Positions 51,243 to 64,000 are shown, counted from the stretch's first letter. The stretch: DNA of 64,000 bases from Apostichopus japonicus (GCF_037975245.1 NC_092568.1:19616001-19680000); one strand, 5' to 3'. Notes: generated by a model from the sequence alone, not told the origin. Numbers and translations are program-made.

Positions 51243-54200
51243 AAAAAATTGCTGGACATAACAGAGAAACCGCAACAACTGCATGGTTACCTACAAAACC
51301 ATAAAGAGAGAAATGTCTAATACAACATTTTAAGTGACTCATAGTTTGTAACATATCATGACAACAAATCTAACATTGGTTGATTTATATTGAAATGATT
51401 TTTTACGAACGTATATATTACTATTTTATATTCTACATACCAACGATGCTAAAATCATTTACATTTTTATATTGTACAAGTCAAATCACAGAGTTCTTAT
51501 TATATTTATTTACTTTAACTTTACATATATCTTCTCGTCTGTTATTTTTTGTTTTTGTTTTGGTCTTGTTTATAATTTGTCTATTTTGAAATGTCAGCAG
51601 TAGTTAATGCTCTCCAATATGCTTGAATGTTGAACAAGAGGGGAATCCTATGAATATGCTCGGATCTTATCGCAACACCAATTGCGGACAATTGATTATG
51701 GGATACATCCTATGTTACTGATCAAAATGCTGGTCGCTCCCCCTCTTTCTGGTCGCAAAAATAATGTTGTATGGTCACCCCCACCCCCCCCCCCCAAATG
51801 TAAGGTTGTAGGGGGAAAACATTGTTTGCCGAAAGAAATCTTTAACATAAGTTACTTAAAAGTTGAAAATACAACACCATTTTACAACAATAAGCACCTT
51901 AAATCATAAAAAAATTCTCAGGGTAGACTGCATTCCGTATGCCCCTTCCCCTTCCTTCATGTCGGTGGGGAGGGGAGAGGAGAGGTACTCATCCCCATTT
52001 GTACACATAATATAACAAATCTTATAGTGTACAGTACATAAATAAATAACACCTATGTGTGGTACAATCATAGAAATAAAGAGGGGTTGGGTACAACCTA
52101 TAGACGGTCGAAAATTACCTGCCTTTTAAGTCACGACTTGGGAAGAAATTAGAAAGCTATGTTTCACAAGTCCCGAATTTCATGTCATTATCACCATTCG
52201 TTTTAAACATATAGAATGATTTGTTTGGTAAACCAGGACAGCGAACCAGACTATATTATGCAGGGTGAGATAAATATTGTAAGGGTACGTCATGTCAAGA
52301 AGTTTTTACCGCAAAACGAGTAATAATACGAGTTTAATCAAATAATGGCCAATAAAATGGTTTAAATTGTCTGCATTTTACTTGTTTTGGCAAGCTTTCC
52401 TGCCAGACATTTTATAAATCCATTTTAGCATTTCAAACCACTTATGTCTTGAGCGTTGGGTTGGGGGGGGGGGGGGGTGGGGGGACCGAGGCTTTCAAAT
52501 ATCAAAAGTAGTCCACTGATATGATCATTATTCTGTCAACTTTCATATTCAACAAGCTAAGCGCAAAGTCGAGGGCGGTATTTCTTTTCTTTTTTGGCGC
52601 GTAAAAACTCATGTATGTGAACACCTCCCTAGATCTAGGCTAGGTACCTCAGTGAATTGCTCCTTTGACTAACTCATTAAATTCGTCACTTTTCAAGGTC
52701 GCTAGAGCATAGATATACGTGTTCAACTGATATGTCCTACCCACCGTATGACGATTTATATTTTGGGATCTCATGGCACTTGTAAATATCCGTACCTCTC
52801 CATGACAGTTTCATAATTTGAACTAGAATATGTGAAAATACTTGCTTATGCTTGTTATCTGTTCTCATCGGGTTTCTCCCATTTCACCATCGAAAATGTC
52901 CCAAGTCACCTTCAATCCTCATTTTTTTAAACCACCAGTTCTTCCTTATTTAACTCTTCAACATGGCCAAGCATCAGAACGATGATACAGAAACAAGAAC
53001 GACCTCAAGAGGTCGGTTAAACCTTTCTCCGGCGGATTCAACAATATTCTTATTACGATATACAGTACACAGTGCGGAGAGTATATATGGAATAATGTCA
53101 AACTGAGAATCCCTAAAGGAGCAGGCCCGTCCACGTGGACGAGAGTGCAATATACTGTGTCAAATGGTCGCAATCCAAATTTCACACATGCAGAAACAAG
53201 ATTTATTTTGTGATGTTTTGGATAGTTGTTCTTCACTAGAATCCCTATCACATAAAAGATAAAAAATTATCGTTTTAGTTTTGCCTCCACTTTTCATTTC
53301 CCATCTGAAGAAAGCAAATAGTTGGTAAAGGTGGTGGTTGGTACATAACTCCGAATCTCTTGATTTGAGGGGTGGAGAGGGTTGTGGGTGGAAATCATTT
53401 TTATAGGACAAATTCCATTGTTCAATGTCCTCATGTGTCTTGATTTCGACGAGGGCACTTCCATGGGGTGTCTGATTGCAAGGTGAATGGAGAGGGGGAG
53501 TTAGTTTAGAATGTGCTGAGGAAATTCTCTATTTTCTTATAATCCCTCCCCCCCCCCCTTTCTTCTGCTAACATCAGAAACAGCATGCACTACCAACAGA
53601 AAAGCAAACAAGAAGCTAACAGCTCATGAGATATGAAAGACATAATTTTATTTTCTTATCCAAATAGTAAAATGAACAAAATGACACTTCTGGGACATGA
53701 AAAGGAAAGGTGGAAATGAAGGGGGGAGGTGTGGAGAAGGGAGTGAGGTATGGTGAAATAACAATAACCCATTGTACATTACAGATCATACAAATACAGG
53801 TGTTAATAGCATGATATATCTAGCAGGATGTTCATTAATACTGTCAGTGGAATACCAAATGATGTTAACCGGTGGCATGTGCACAGGTAGGGGGACGTGG
53901 GGGAGGGGAGAATTGGGCTACTACTATGGATGTATCCTCAACCCTCCTTTTATCAACCTCATACAAAGTATTTAATATCAATTCCTTGTGTTGAAGGCTA
54001 CTTAAATAGACCTAATTTATAGTCTAAATATGCCTCATGATGCACCCACTGACATCTTAAGTTCTCTTTTTTCATTTTCCTGACAGAGTCCACCTCACCC
54101 CCCCCCCCTACATATCGTTTGGATTGACCCCCAGGGCATCACCCATTCCATTGTAAAATCCTTCATTTGCTTCTGGCCCATAAAGGTTCAGGCCCCTACC

Positions 54201-54900
54201 TTAATCGACCGAGGAAAATTTGGCTCCCCCCTCCCACCAATGAATATCTGTGCATGCTACTGATGTTAACCACATTTGGATATTTTTTCAAAAGTAACCA
54301 TAGCCTACAAACTGTAAAATCTAGGTCCATAAATATAACATAATCTTTACACAAACTTTGCCAGAATTTAAGACACAAACTTGCCCTTTTTTCTTATGCT
54401 TTCGATGGTTATGGAAAGGAGACAATGATTCATTTTCTGCTTGTCTCTCACATGACCTGCACAAAGAGTACGATCACACCCACCCCCCACGCCCATCTCC
54501 TCCTCACCTAACCCCTCTTTCATGAGTTACAAATAACTTTATACTGACAAGCTTATTTCTGTCGTTCAGACAAACCATAATATCGGACATGAGAGTACAG
54601 ATGTGACTGCTCTGCTTTGCTTCTACTACAACATTTAATTTCTTCCTATTTATTGATATTTCACTTTACAAATCTACCAGAAATCATTATTTAAAAAGCT
54701 GTCAACTTAAATTTACCTCTGCCAATTATCTGCAAGACTCCCACTATTATTTAATTAACAATTATGATATAAACAAACTATGCAGGATGACACACCAAAA
54801 GTAACTAAGTTCCACAATAAAACTTATTCATTCATTTTGCATTTGAAATGTTAAGTAAAACTGGCATGTAACATAGCAGTTAGGAGAACTGAGCTGTTTG
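51243..54900. other. Intergenic between the unknown gene and NPC2
   Basis: Presumed 3' UTRs of the two convergent genes at its edges; candidate AATAAA at about 52036 (+) and near 54650 (-). Oligo-C/G runs at 51786, 52464, 53548 and 54101. No other exon seen. Confidence 0.5.
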
Positions 54901-54996
54901 TCAGACTTTCTTTCCACTCAGGATGACTGGCGCCATCGCACAGAGATAGTCTTCATCTTTCCCATTCTGAAGTTTAAATGCCAGAGTGACTGCCAT
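54901..54996 (-). CDS. NPC2: NPC2 exon 4 (last cysteine and stop)
   Basis: Acceptor TTCTTACAG ends at 54997, phase 0. Encodes MAVTLAFKLQNGKDEDYLCA and the C-terminus PVILSGKKV. An AATAAA on the minus strand near 54650 could end the transcript. Confidence 0.92.
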   Translation of the reverse strand: MAVTLAFKLQNGKDEDYLCAMAPVILSGKKV

Positions 54997-57900
54997 CTGT
55001 AAGAAGACGATACATCCATAACAATATGACTAGAAGTTTGAATATGTATATATGTTAATTATATGAAGTTATTAACAAGTTAATGAAAGAAACAAAAGCA
55101 AATAGAAATTATTTGCGGAAGGTTTTATACCTTATCTTACACCTATGTATTTGAACATGTAAACATTGTCAGTAGAGAATATCATTCATTTATGATAGCA
55201 TCAAGTATGTAGTTTCTTGAAAATCACGATACACGAGGGTAAACAATTTTTTTCCAGGTATCCGGATACCCGACAGGTAACGGCTCTTGGGTACCCGGTT
55301 CCCGATTTTTGGACCCGTGTAAACACTTATATATATATATATATATATATATAGTTGTGAAATTTAGGATAGTTAAAAACAGGTCCCACTTGCTACTTAA
55401 ATTGGAGTACTTCCCCCTTTGCCCCCCCTTCCCCCTTCCCCCTTCCCCCAGCTATTTATACTGTAATTCTTCTTCTCCTTAGTGTTAGTTCTATTTCACA
55501 TCAAAATATTAATCTACTTCAAACTGATGCCTGTTCAGTAACAATTTGGAAACAAACTTGCACAAACTCCCGTGCTTAACCTCAATTCCCCTTTTATGAA
55601 ACTAGGCTTTACAGAGATATTAGCAGTCTACCTGTTACAAAATAACAACCATTGTTTGGTGACAAGGACAAATTGGGCATGGCTGATTATAAGGGTCACA
55701 GATTAATAGAAGGCTTTTTAACCTAAACCTGTTTCTATCAGCAATTAAAATCCAAGATTAAAAGAAAAACAACTAGTTTAGAAGAGTGCAACCAAGCATG
55801 GCAACTAAAGGTGAATTGAACTGTAAATTGTCTTTTTTCTTGGGGGGGGGGGGGGCAGGAGAAAGAATAGAAATAGTGTGTGCCTTTCATGCATGAGATT
55901 TCATGAAAGGAATTCTGCTGTGGAAATTGTAGCAAGGACATCTCCTGTATCAGAAACAAATATATTCTACTAGAAATGAGTATACCTGATTTAGCGTAAT
56001 ACATGTAATAGATTACAGAGAGTTTGTTATTTTATTGAATGTGTGTATTGGACGTATGTCATAATAGCATGTGGAAAGGCAACACTTTGGCTTCTATATA
56101 AGTTGATACATTATACAGCTTAAATATTACGCTACCCGCTGTATCAGTATTCCTTGTTCAATGGAAAAGGACAAGAAGTCTTGTGAAGCTATACGTAACT
56201 ACATGAAAATTTACAAAAAGTTGATCTTCATCTTGGCTTCACTGTACTTCTCAGCCTATGTTATCAGTTTGTTTTAACACCCTCCCTTACCCCTGCACAA
56301 AGTGTGTAAATGGACCCCTTTGACCTCAAATACATCTTTGCAATTGTTGTGTTGCCTGCATGATCTGATAGCATAGTTCTGTCAAAACTTTACGTTTTCA
56401 GCGCTCGGTGTCCAAATAAGGATATTTAAAGAGCTTTTGCCATTACTTTTCCATACATGATTGTAAAACTTGGAAGTTGCATGATAATGGGATGAACAGC
56501 ATGTGCAAGAAATGTACACATTACGATCTTCCCCACCTATAGTATATACCACCGGTGGCCAAAAACATTGGAGATTGAATATCTGCTCTAGTTCATATTA
56601 CTAGCCATACTGAATACCCTCCTCTGACCAAATTCATGATTTAACACACAGTGTACTATTTCAGTGGTCAAGCCAACTTTGTCTTCACACAGGAAAGTCG
56701 TGCCAGCCACTATAGAGCACTTGTGTTTGCAATCATATAGGTGGCTGGTCAATTAATTAGGTGCTCTCAAGGATGAATCCTGATGGCAGTAGTTGGGGTA
56801 GTTTATGCTATCAAGTAACAAATTAGTAATGCTCGAATGAACTTGAGGACAGTTGTTCTATAGGCAGGCTTGACTGTCATGCATACATTTGAATATTTAC
56901 ACAGTATTGAACAGCTTTCTAGAGTTCATTGGTTAAATAATACTACTAGCCACAATAGACATGTGTGTACAATAGAAGAAGTGTCCTCATCTTGACACCA
57001 AAAATATCAATCAAGTAATCAAATATGATGAGGTGAACAGTATCAAATTTCCTGTTCAGTTTCTTTTACATAAGAGGAAAATTGGGAACAGGTTTGGCAG
57101 AAGTGGGGGGGGGGGGGGAGGTTCACTCCGGATGAGCGTTAACTTCTATGGGTAGTTGGACATATGATTTTGATTTAAGGGGTAGTGACCACCAAGTTTA
57201 CCTCCAAATGTCCCCACAAAACGGATCCACTGTTGCATAGCATTCCATAAATTGCAGTATTTTAATGTTTAACAACAATATGACAATTTTTGTTTTATCA
57301 AAATTTGAGCAAATTTTAATTTATGAAACTTAGGTGTATTTTGGAAGTTTGTCACAAAACTAGATATGGCATGTTCAAGGTGTGTACCTCAGCTTTAGCC
57401 ACCCCTCAGATTGATAAATAGGGCTGTGTGCAGATACCGTACCTTACGAGCATACATGGGAACTGTCACCGTCTCTTCATACGTGTATGTGGTCCCGGCA
57501 GTCATTGGACAGGTAAGACCAGCATTCTCACAGGCGTTGGGCATGCCGAGCGGAAAGGGATAAAACCTGCCTTCGTTGACTACAAATACTGAAGCTGTCA
57601 AAGTGGCAGCATCCTGGACTATGGTTTAAATAGATAAGGAAAACCAAACCGCTTTGAAACTCAGGTTATATTTAGGACCATATTCTGTGTCCCATACTCC
57701 AGCCATGTCATAAACAACGATCCTTCATTTTACACACTCTAGGCTAGATATAGATCTTGACATATGTACATATAGTCACCTTTGTATATAGTCAATTTTT
57801 CAGAATTTTTCTTTCCTTTACAGTTTAAAACTAAAAAAAACATCCCATTCATTTTAGCTGGACTTGTCCAAATTTAGTGATATTACATAATGAAAGAAAA

Positions 57901-59247
57901 GTAAAATAATTTTGAAAATTTTCCAAAGGGGATTTTTATTTTTTAATGCAGTCATTTATTGAATACCCAGTCTTCAATTATTCTGTTTGAATAAGTTTCT
58001 GTCATTGATAGTGCAGTGTTCAATTCATGTGTCATACACCGTATACTAAATACGGTATATATTTATGCGTCAATTTTTGTAAAAAGGAAGCAATCGCTTT
58101 TCCTCCATGATGAGTGCTTACCAATTTCGTCAAACATCCACAACGGAGATAATGTGAACGCCAACTGAGATAATGTAAAGGCCAACTGGACTGTACAAAG
58201 TTTAATCGAATACCAGCCAAGCCTATATTTATTAATTTTTTTTATATATATATGACTGATTTTAAAATAAAAATGTAAACATACTTATAAATTATACAAA
58301 TATACATATACAGGAACTAAAATGTTGTTGTTGCTTGAAAAGACCATCTTACTTGCATCAAAATTGATCATCACGGTTGCATCCTGTCCGCTGTGCACAA
58401 TGCAAGGCTCTTCATTGCATGGTTTGATCTCAGCATAGTTTATCGACACCATTTTCTCGCCTAAACAAAATACAGTGACAGGAAAATTGAATGAAGCTTT
58501 TAATATGTCTTATGGTAATATATGACACAGTATAATAAGACAATCGCTGAATGTGAATCTAAGGTACATTGTCATCATTTAGTCACCATTTTTTTAAATG
58601 GCATGACATTAATTATCAAATCCCCAAAACTAGGTAGAAAAAATCTAACAGCCCTAGTAACATATTCACAGAAAATGATCAATTTTGTTTTAATTCTGGG
58701 CTAATTTAGCTGTTGTGTGTACTAGCAAGATCTTCAAGTTTAAAATCACTTTCACTAAGCTTATCACTTCACTGACTTTAATTTTTTTCAAGTTTACAAC
58801 AATCACCAAGTCAGATATAAAATTCAGTTTTAATATATGTCAGTAAATAACAGTGGCATCAACTATACAATGGTAAAAATGGAACTTAATGTAGCCTAAC
58901 GTTTAGACTAGACTATGCACTGATGCAGGTCCCATTACTACTAGTACTAGGCTTACGTAAGATTTTACCAAAACGTTTGGGAGAGCCTCCCGGAACTTCG
59001 GAAGACCATGGAAAGCATGATTCATATTACTCTGCTGTAGAGTGTACTGCCTATATGCCTTACTTTTGTTAGACCTAACGTTATAGGCCTAGCTCACTTG
59101 TTTACATTTATGCTAGCCTCTTAAAACTAACTTAAGTTTTTACACTTTTATACCTGTCACACAGTCCTCAAATGTTACTCTCATTCCATTTGCTGCGGAA
59201 AACGTCGTAACAACGGCGATTACAAAAAATACGTATTTGAGACACAT
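54901..59247 (-). CDS. NPC2: NPC2 (NPC intracellular cholesterol transporter 2, ML domain); 4 exons, 157 aa
   Basis: Complement join of 59247-59154, 58460-58353, 57618-57443 and 54996-54901. Introns are GT-AG with phases 1, 1 and 0; the frame is open to TGA at 54903-54901. The 157-aa product has a hydrophobic signal peptide (about 1-21, MCLKYVFFVIAVVTTFSAA) and six cysteines at 29, 46, 51, 97, 104 and 145. Their spacing matches the three disulphides of NPC2 (29-145, 46-51, 97-104). GRFYPFPLGMPNAC at 84-97 fits the loop at the sterol pocket entrance. Human NPC2 is 151 aa, so the length is normal. Known role of the family: binds unesterified sterol in the lysosome lumen and hands it to NPC1; a secreted form also occurs. 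The annotation is strong. Invertebrates often have several NPC2 paralogues, so strict orthology is not shown. Confidence 0.95.
55328..55353. repeat. Short (AT)n in NPC2 intron 3
   Basis: About 26 bp of TA units, next to a 'ggtatccggatacccg' and 'gggtacccgg' repeat-like patch at 55255-55310. Confidence 0.9.
57443..57618 (-). CDS. NPC2: NPC2 exon 3
   Basis: Acceptor CATAG ends at 57619; donor GTACGG starts at 57442. A nearby GTAAGG at 57447 looks stronger as a donor but would break the frame into exon 4. Encodes residues 68-126 with FYPFPLG and the second cysteine pair (97, 104). Confidence 0.9.
58353..58460 (-). CDS. NPC2: NPC2 exon 2
   Basis: Acceptor TTTAG ends at 58461 and donor GTAAGA starts at 58352; 108 nt, phase 1 in and out. 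Encodes the paired cysteines in KPCNEEPC and the strand ending MINFDA. Confidence 0.93.
59154..59247 (-). CDS. NPC2: NPC2 exon 1 (signal peptide, first cysteine)
   Basis: ATG at 59247-59245 on the minus strand; 31 codons plus one base. Encodes the signal peptide and VTFEDCVT, the usual start of the ML domain. The donor GTATAA follows at 59153. A hAT-like element begins 258 bp upstream of the start codon. Confidence 0.93.
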
Positions 59248-61581
59248 TGTTTTAACTTATTTCCCGACTCAGCTTGATAAAACTAAGTGTACCCTAGCGA
59301 TAATACCGTCTATAAAAGTGTCGTTTTCTGTCAGTAATAAAACCGTTATGCTGAGTATAAGTTTTGGCCTACTACTTGGCATTTACGATCATCGTACCGT
59401 AACCAACACCCGTTGTAGGATTTTACGAAAGTCAAACGAATTCGAAGTGCGTCCTCTACTTTTGAAAGTTTGTCATGAAGTCGGCAGTGCATTGTGGATT
59501 CATACAGAGCCGTATATAGAGAGAGTTTGGCCAACCATGTAACCGATTTGGATTGGTCGAGAGGGAAAACGCCCACACAGGGTGGTAAAATAGGTCCACT
59601 TGAAAACTGTATAGCAGACGACACGCATACTCACAGTGTATAGACTATCGTTTGTGTACACGAAAAAAGTACGAAATTATGAAAGAAATGGTGCTGGGGA
59701 TGCTGCGATCGGTCAGAACATGGATATTGTTGTTTGATTATCCGACTGACCATAAAAGAAGAGGAATTTTTTGGAAGTAGAAAGAACAAGATGGAGATCT
59801 AATGAAAAAGTCTGTGTAGCCTAGGCCCAGTATTACTAGCCATAGGCCCTAGTGTAATACGAGTAATGTACAAGCAATGCGAGAATTTTACGTTCAGACT
59901 GGTTTCTGTAATTACATGCATGGCTATTCTCTCTCGTTTTACGATCCACAAATTCGATTTCATTATGCCAGCTCTCCTAATCATAGGCATGGCAGTTTCA
60001 GTCGCACATACAGTTATCCTAATTCCTAGTTATTGTATGCCTAGGCTATGCCTAGCCTAAAAAAGTATCACTTTTAGTTTAATGTAAAAGGGTGGGCTAG
60101 CCTCTAGGCATCACGTAAAGCCCTAATCCTTAGTTAAGCCCGAAGCATAAGTTAAGCCTGGGCTTAGTTAGACCTGGACCATTCTTGCTATTACTACAAC
60201 TGTTATAGCACATTACATATTATGGCACAGTATAAGGCCCAATTAAACTAGGTCTAAGGAAAACAAAGTAGCCTAGGCCTAAACTAGTTAGGCTAGGTCT
60301 ATACTCATTGGCAACTTATGGGTTGTGTACACATACAGGCCTAATTATATAGACCCTTTTAGTATGCCATAAACAAGTGCCCAAATGGTTAAATGATCTT
60401 GGTTTGTGTTAATTGTCAGCATTGGCCTAGCCTTTTTAGGCTAACATGAATTCAGCCTAATTTTTTCTTCTTCAAAAGTATAGCCTAGGCCTTGGTTTAA
60501 TTTGGATGCAGTCAACTATCATTTATCAAAGTTGCATCAGTACCTCCTTATTCCCTTAATTGACACCCACATTGACGATTGAAGTTAAAAAAATCTTTTT
60601 AAATTATCTTTAGACAGTAAATTTTAACTCCCTGAATTTCAGGACTTTTTTTAAAAATCAAAGGTGACATGTACTCTGAAGAAAAACTCCTAACATAAAA
60701 AGCCACAGTTAGCAGACTGTGATAATGACAAACCTGGTGAGTGACTACTAGACTGAAATCCAGTTCCTGTAACCACAGCAATAAAGTCTTTGTTTTAATC
60801 AATGCACTTGTGTGTTTGAAACTTTCAAATGGACACTCAATGGCAGTTGGTTAAGATATAAGGTTTTACCTTCATCATGGAGAGTTGAAGGGAATCTGCC
60901 TCATCATCTGAATAATGGACTCAAGGATAGCAACAAATCACGATTGGATAATGATTTTGAGCAAGTAAATATCTGGCAATTTGAAAGTTTGTATTATTTT
61001 TTTACATATTATTTAAGCTGTTTAGCTCACACACAAGCAAATGATCAAGTGACAACAACCGATGCAGTATATTTAAAGGTATTGAAGACTTGCCCTAAAC
61101 CGCATGCCGCGCTCTGAAAAAGTTTACTTTCCGTTGCTTGCAAGTGAAGTTTTTTTTGTGTCGCTACAAAATGCAGACAGTAATGAAACCTGATACCTTG
61201 TTATCTTTTATCTAGACCTGAGATGTCCACGCTGCTATGTGCACTGTGTTGTGGGTATTGACTGTGATGTTTGTATTGACTGTACACTAATGTCTATTTA
61301 CAGATGGTAGCAAGCTGTATGTGTATTTTCTGGGATCAATGGTGGTCTCTAACACTTCTGTTACACCGCATTCGAAACTAGGTCAGATAACCGGCATGAG
61401 ACGTTTCTTTGTGCGCGAGTCTCCACACCCTTTAAGGAGAAGTATTTATATCCCATTAATAGAGAAAGAATTATGTTTCAATTGGTAGCATGCAACTTAA
61501 AATTTTGCAAACATTAGATACAATCAAACAATAACAAGGTTCATTTACAAGGTAATCTACTGCCCTTTATTTCACATTAGT

Positions 61582-61930
61582 CTGTCACATCAGAAGGTCA
61601 CAGCTTTCAATAATTATACAAACAAATTCCCTTGATGGGTGCTTCGTTAGATTCCTGCAATTTTCAAGTTTATCAATGTAATAAGTTCTGAATGTGGCAA
61701 TGTGGAGAAGCTTTGGGATAATCTGTGGATAAGACTGCCAGACTATCAACAAGATTCCACATCCATGCAACTCCACTGCTTCCTTCACCTCCTTGCAGAT
61801 GTACCACATGTCCAAAAAAAAGTCAGCATTGGTTAATGTAATTAAAATCTGGCTTCCTCCTGAGCTGGCAAATACACATGAATTGTCAAGTACAGAGGTC
61901 AGTGTGAAACCACTGAAAGATCTTCTCAGC
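61582..61930 (-). pseudogene. Coding-like open stretch inside the hAT element, family not recognised
   Basis: On the minus strand the frame is open for about 114 codons with no early ATG (first Met at 61815), reading ...SSGGSQILITLTNADFFLDMW and on to CGILLIVWQSYPQIIPKLLH. Upstream, other frames continue in coding-like style (to about 62280) but with stops and shifts, as in a decayed gene or captured gene fragment. It does not look like the conserved hAT transposase C-terminus. Confidence 0.3.
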
Positions 61931-63009
61931 TTTCAAGAAAACAAGGACTTGAAGCCAAATTGACAGAGGCCACACTGATACCATTCCACTCTCATAAGAT
62001 GAAGGTATTACACACACTTCATTTTGCTTCTGCGATGCAGTGCCTGGTAGACTGTGAGGGTCACCCAATGGATGTTTTAACAACTGCCTGGTTTATAGAG
62101 CTCTGCAACAGATAATTCATCCTAATGTCTAGTCGTCATCCTGTCATGGCCTTGAGCAAGTTGAACCCACTTCAACACAAAGCAGCTATTGAATTCTTGT
62201 CTAGGTACTGTCAAATCCACATCACCATCATTGCTGGTTCCAGCTACGCTGACCATGATAAAAGAGTACAATGAGGGTTTTTTAATTCACCCAACAGAGC
62301 TTGCATTCCAGTACCTTTGGGCAGCTGAAAAGATATTCAGAAATTGTTATATATGAGTGTGTTTGTATGCATGCATATGTGTGATTTTCTTGCTTTACAG
62401 AACAGCTCCATTTTGATAAGCTATGTAACGTGGAAACCTGCCAATCATATGTTTGAAATAGGACAGGCTGAAACAATTCTTAAATGAAAAGCTTAACGAC
62501 TTCTTGCAGTTTTATACATCACTGTTCAGGTAAGGCCAGTAAGGGCAGTATGAAGAATAAGTAACAATTAATAATTATCATTATGGCCATTTGCTGTCTG
62601 CATAATAACAAACTGAATGATGTCATCAGCCCTGTGCTCAGTTGACAACACTGACAAGTAGGCACACTATGTCAGTGTGATCCATGAAACCTTATTAAGG
62701 ACATGACCGTATAGTAAATATGTTAATGGAAAATACATAAGCTACAACATACACCAGTATTCAGTTGTTGCAGGTTTTTTTTTTCTCGACAGACCCATTC
62801 AATCTGTTGCACCTACTATAGCCTAGTACTACATTCCTGAGAAATTAACACCACAACATCAGTCTTAGGTTTGCCCACAGACTCCCAACTATTGCTAACT
62901 CCTACACTCAAGTATATAGTTTAGTTTAGTAGAAAAAAAGACCAGGAGAGACATTCAAGTCCCCATTAAGGACCCTAAGGCTATATGAGAGGAATAAAAC
63001 CGCGGACAT

Positions 63010-63240
63010 CAAATGTCATACCCAATTACAATGCTTAATGTACTCATCAAAAGTATTCTTAAACCCATTCACACTACTTGCAATTCAACCTTCTCAGGCA
63101 AACCATTCCATCCATTCACAACCCTTGCATAAGTTGTATTAGACTTTAGAGAAAAAGTTATGCCGAGTATTAATCCTACTATGTAACTTTTGGAGTTTAA
63201 TACAATGACCTCTGGTACAACTACTTTTTGGCAAACCTGA
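63010..63240 (-). pseudogene. Decayed LINE reverse-transcriptase C-terminus (CR1/L2/jockey type)
   Basis: Minus-strand translation gives RGHCIKLQKLHSRINTRHNFF, then after a frame shift ARVVNGWNGLPEKVE and, after another, NGFKNTFDEYIKHCNWV. This order (kL...R..FF...RVVN.WN.LP..V...sv..FKn.lD.y) is the well-known tail of non-LTR retrotransposon ORF2. At least two frameshifts and a stop show it is dead. Confidence 0.7.
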
Positions 63241-63939
63241 AAAGATCAGTGAAGCATAAATTGTCATTTTATGTGTAGGCCTACTTTATTTAATTGAAGG
63301 ATCTATTAATGTAGGCCTGATGCTATAGTTGTGCGTCTGTAATCTAGCCTAGCCAGGACTGTGATGTGTGCTTTTCGTTTGTATGACTAAAGTAGGACTA
63401 GTAGTATGAGGCGTAAAATAAAACAAGTGTAATGACAGGTTTTCAGCTAGTTTTCTATGCATTTCAGGTGTGAAGATAAACATAAATGTCATTAAATAAC
63501 GCATACTCTAATTCATTACCTGATATCCATTTTGTTCCTCGTATGCCTGTCAAAATCTGACATTCTGAGTCGCTTCGTTTGTTCGCAACGAGCACAGTGT
63601 GCAAAGCTGCTATATATTGTGTGGTGTTTTTCGTGTTTCGCGCAACTGGTAACGACAACTGGACCTATTTTGATGCCCATGGTTTGCGTGTGACGTCACA
63701 AATCGCCAGTTGGCCAAACTCTCTCTATATACGGCTCTGGATTCATACCACAAATGCGGTTGAGGTAAATCCACTCAAACGGTAAATTAACCCAGGGAGA
63801 TGGGACCAGCTTCATGATTAACCATAGACGGGGAAATATGACAAAACAGACCTATGGCACTGAAGAAATATTTTGGCAGTTTGCAGTTATCTTCATCGTT
63901 TGCCGGCTATGCTCGAATGCTTGAATAGATAGGTTAAAC

Positions 63940-64000
63940 CAAGGGCGGCGGAACCGGGGGGCACAGGGGGCACGTGCCCCCCCCCCACTTTTCCTCAGGT
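63940..64000. mobile_element. Left end of a hAT-like element, cut by the window edge
   Basis: CAAGGGCGGCGGAACCGGGG resembles the left end of the element at 8711 (CAGTGGCGGCGGAACCGGGG) and is followed by the same G-run then C-run pattern. Confidence 0.65.

Larger units (their letters stand above)
59505..63739. mobile_element. 4.2-kb hAT-like element with 31-bp identical ends upstream of NPC2
   Basis: Left end CAGAGCCGTATATAGAGAGA continuing GTTTGGCCAAC; the right end is the exact inverted copy over 31 bp. The exact 8-bp duplication GATTCATA lies at 59497-59504 and 63740-63747. No intact transposase is present. The interior holds a stretch dense in TAGGCCTAG motifs (59815-60500), coding-like minus-strand sequence (61582-62280) and a LINE remnant (63010-63240). 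The element lies head-on to NPC2, 258 bp from its start codon, so it may supply or separate promoter sequence. Confidence 0.88.

Overview
This window looks like nuclear DNA from a marine invertebrate animal. It is AT-rich and gene-poor, with split genes using GT-AG introns, long intergenic stretches full of (AT)n microsatellites and oligo-G/oligo-C runs, and many hAT-type DNA transposons and tRNA-derived SINE-like pieces. Two recognisable metazoan genes (a TWIK-type two-pore-domain potassium channel and NPC2), together with dense 'taggcctag'-type motifs, point to an invertebrate deuterostome, most likely an echinoderm. The phylum call is inference, not proof.

Layout. 0-19 kb is intergenic and made largely of repeats: an unexplained 1.3-kb inverted-repeat-bounded unit with the longest open frame of the window (1747-3081); a 2-kb hAT element (5505-7499) with a second TIR element nested in it (6213-6658); further hAT elements at 8711-9599 and 15784-16280; a minisatellite (10402-10645); and a hammerhead-ribozyme-like motif (14369-14409). 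19.4-35.2 kb is a four-exon K2P channel gene on the + strand, whose 12-kb first intron carries two hAT elements and a tRNA-derived SINE. 35.4-49.7 kb is gene-free: a 129-bp GGGGGA array, a retroposon-like insert that starts like U2 snRNA, interstitial telomere-like CCCTAA repeats, a Harbinger-like MITE and tRNA-like SINE heads. 50.0-51.2 kb is a small three-exon gene of unknown function encoding a basic, internally duplicated protein. 54.9-59.2 kb is NPC2 on the - strand in four exons. A 4.2-kb hAT-like element with 31-bp identical ends and a perfect 8-bp target duplication sits 258 bp upstream of the NPC2 start codon; it contains a decayed LINE fragment and unexplained coding-like sequence. 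The window ends inside the left end of another hAT element.

The genes do not form a pathway. The channel would set background K+ conductance at membranes, and NPC2 would carry sterol in the lysosome lumen or as a secreted protein. Exon structures were built by hand from reading-frame phase and splice signals; no alignment or database search was run.
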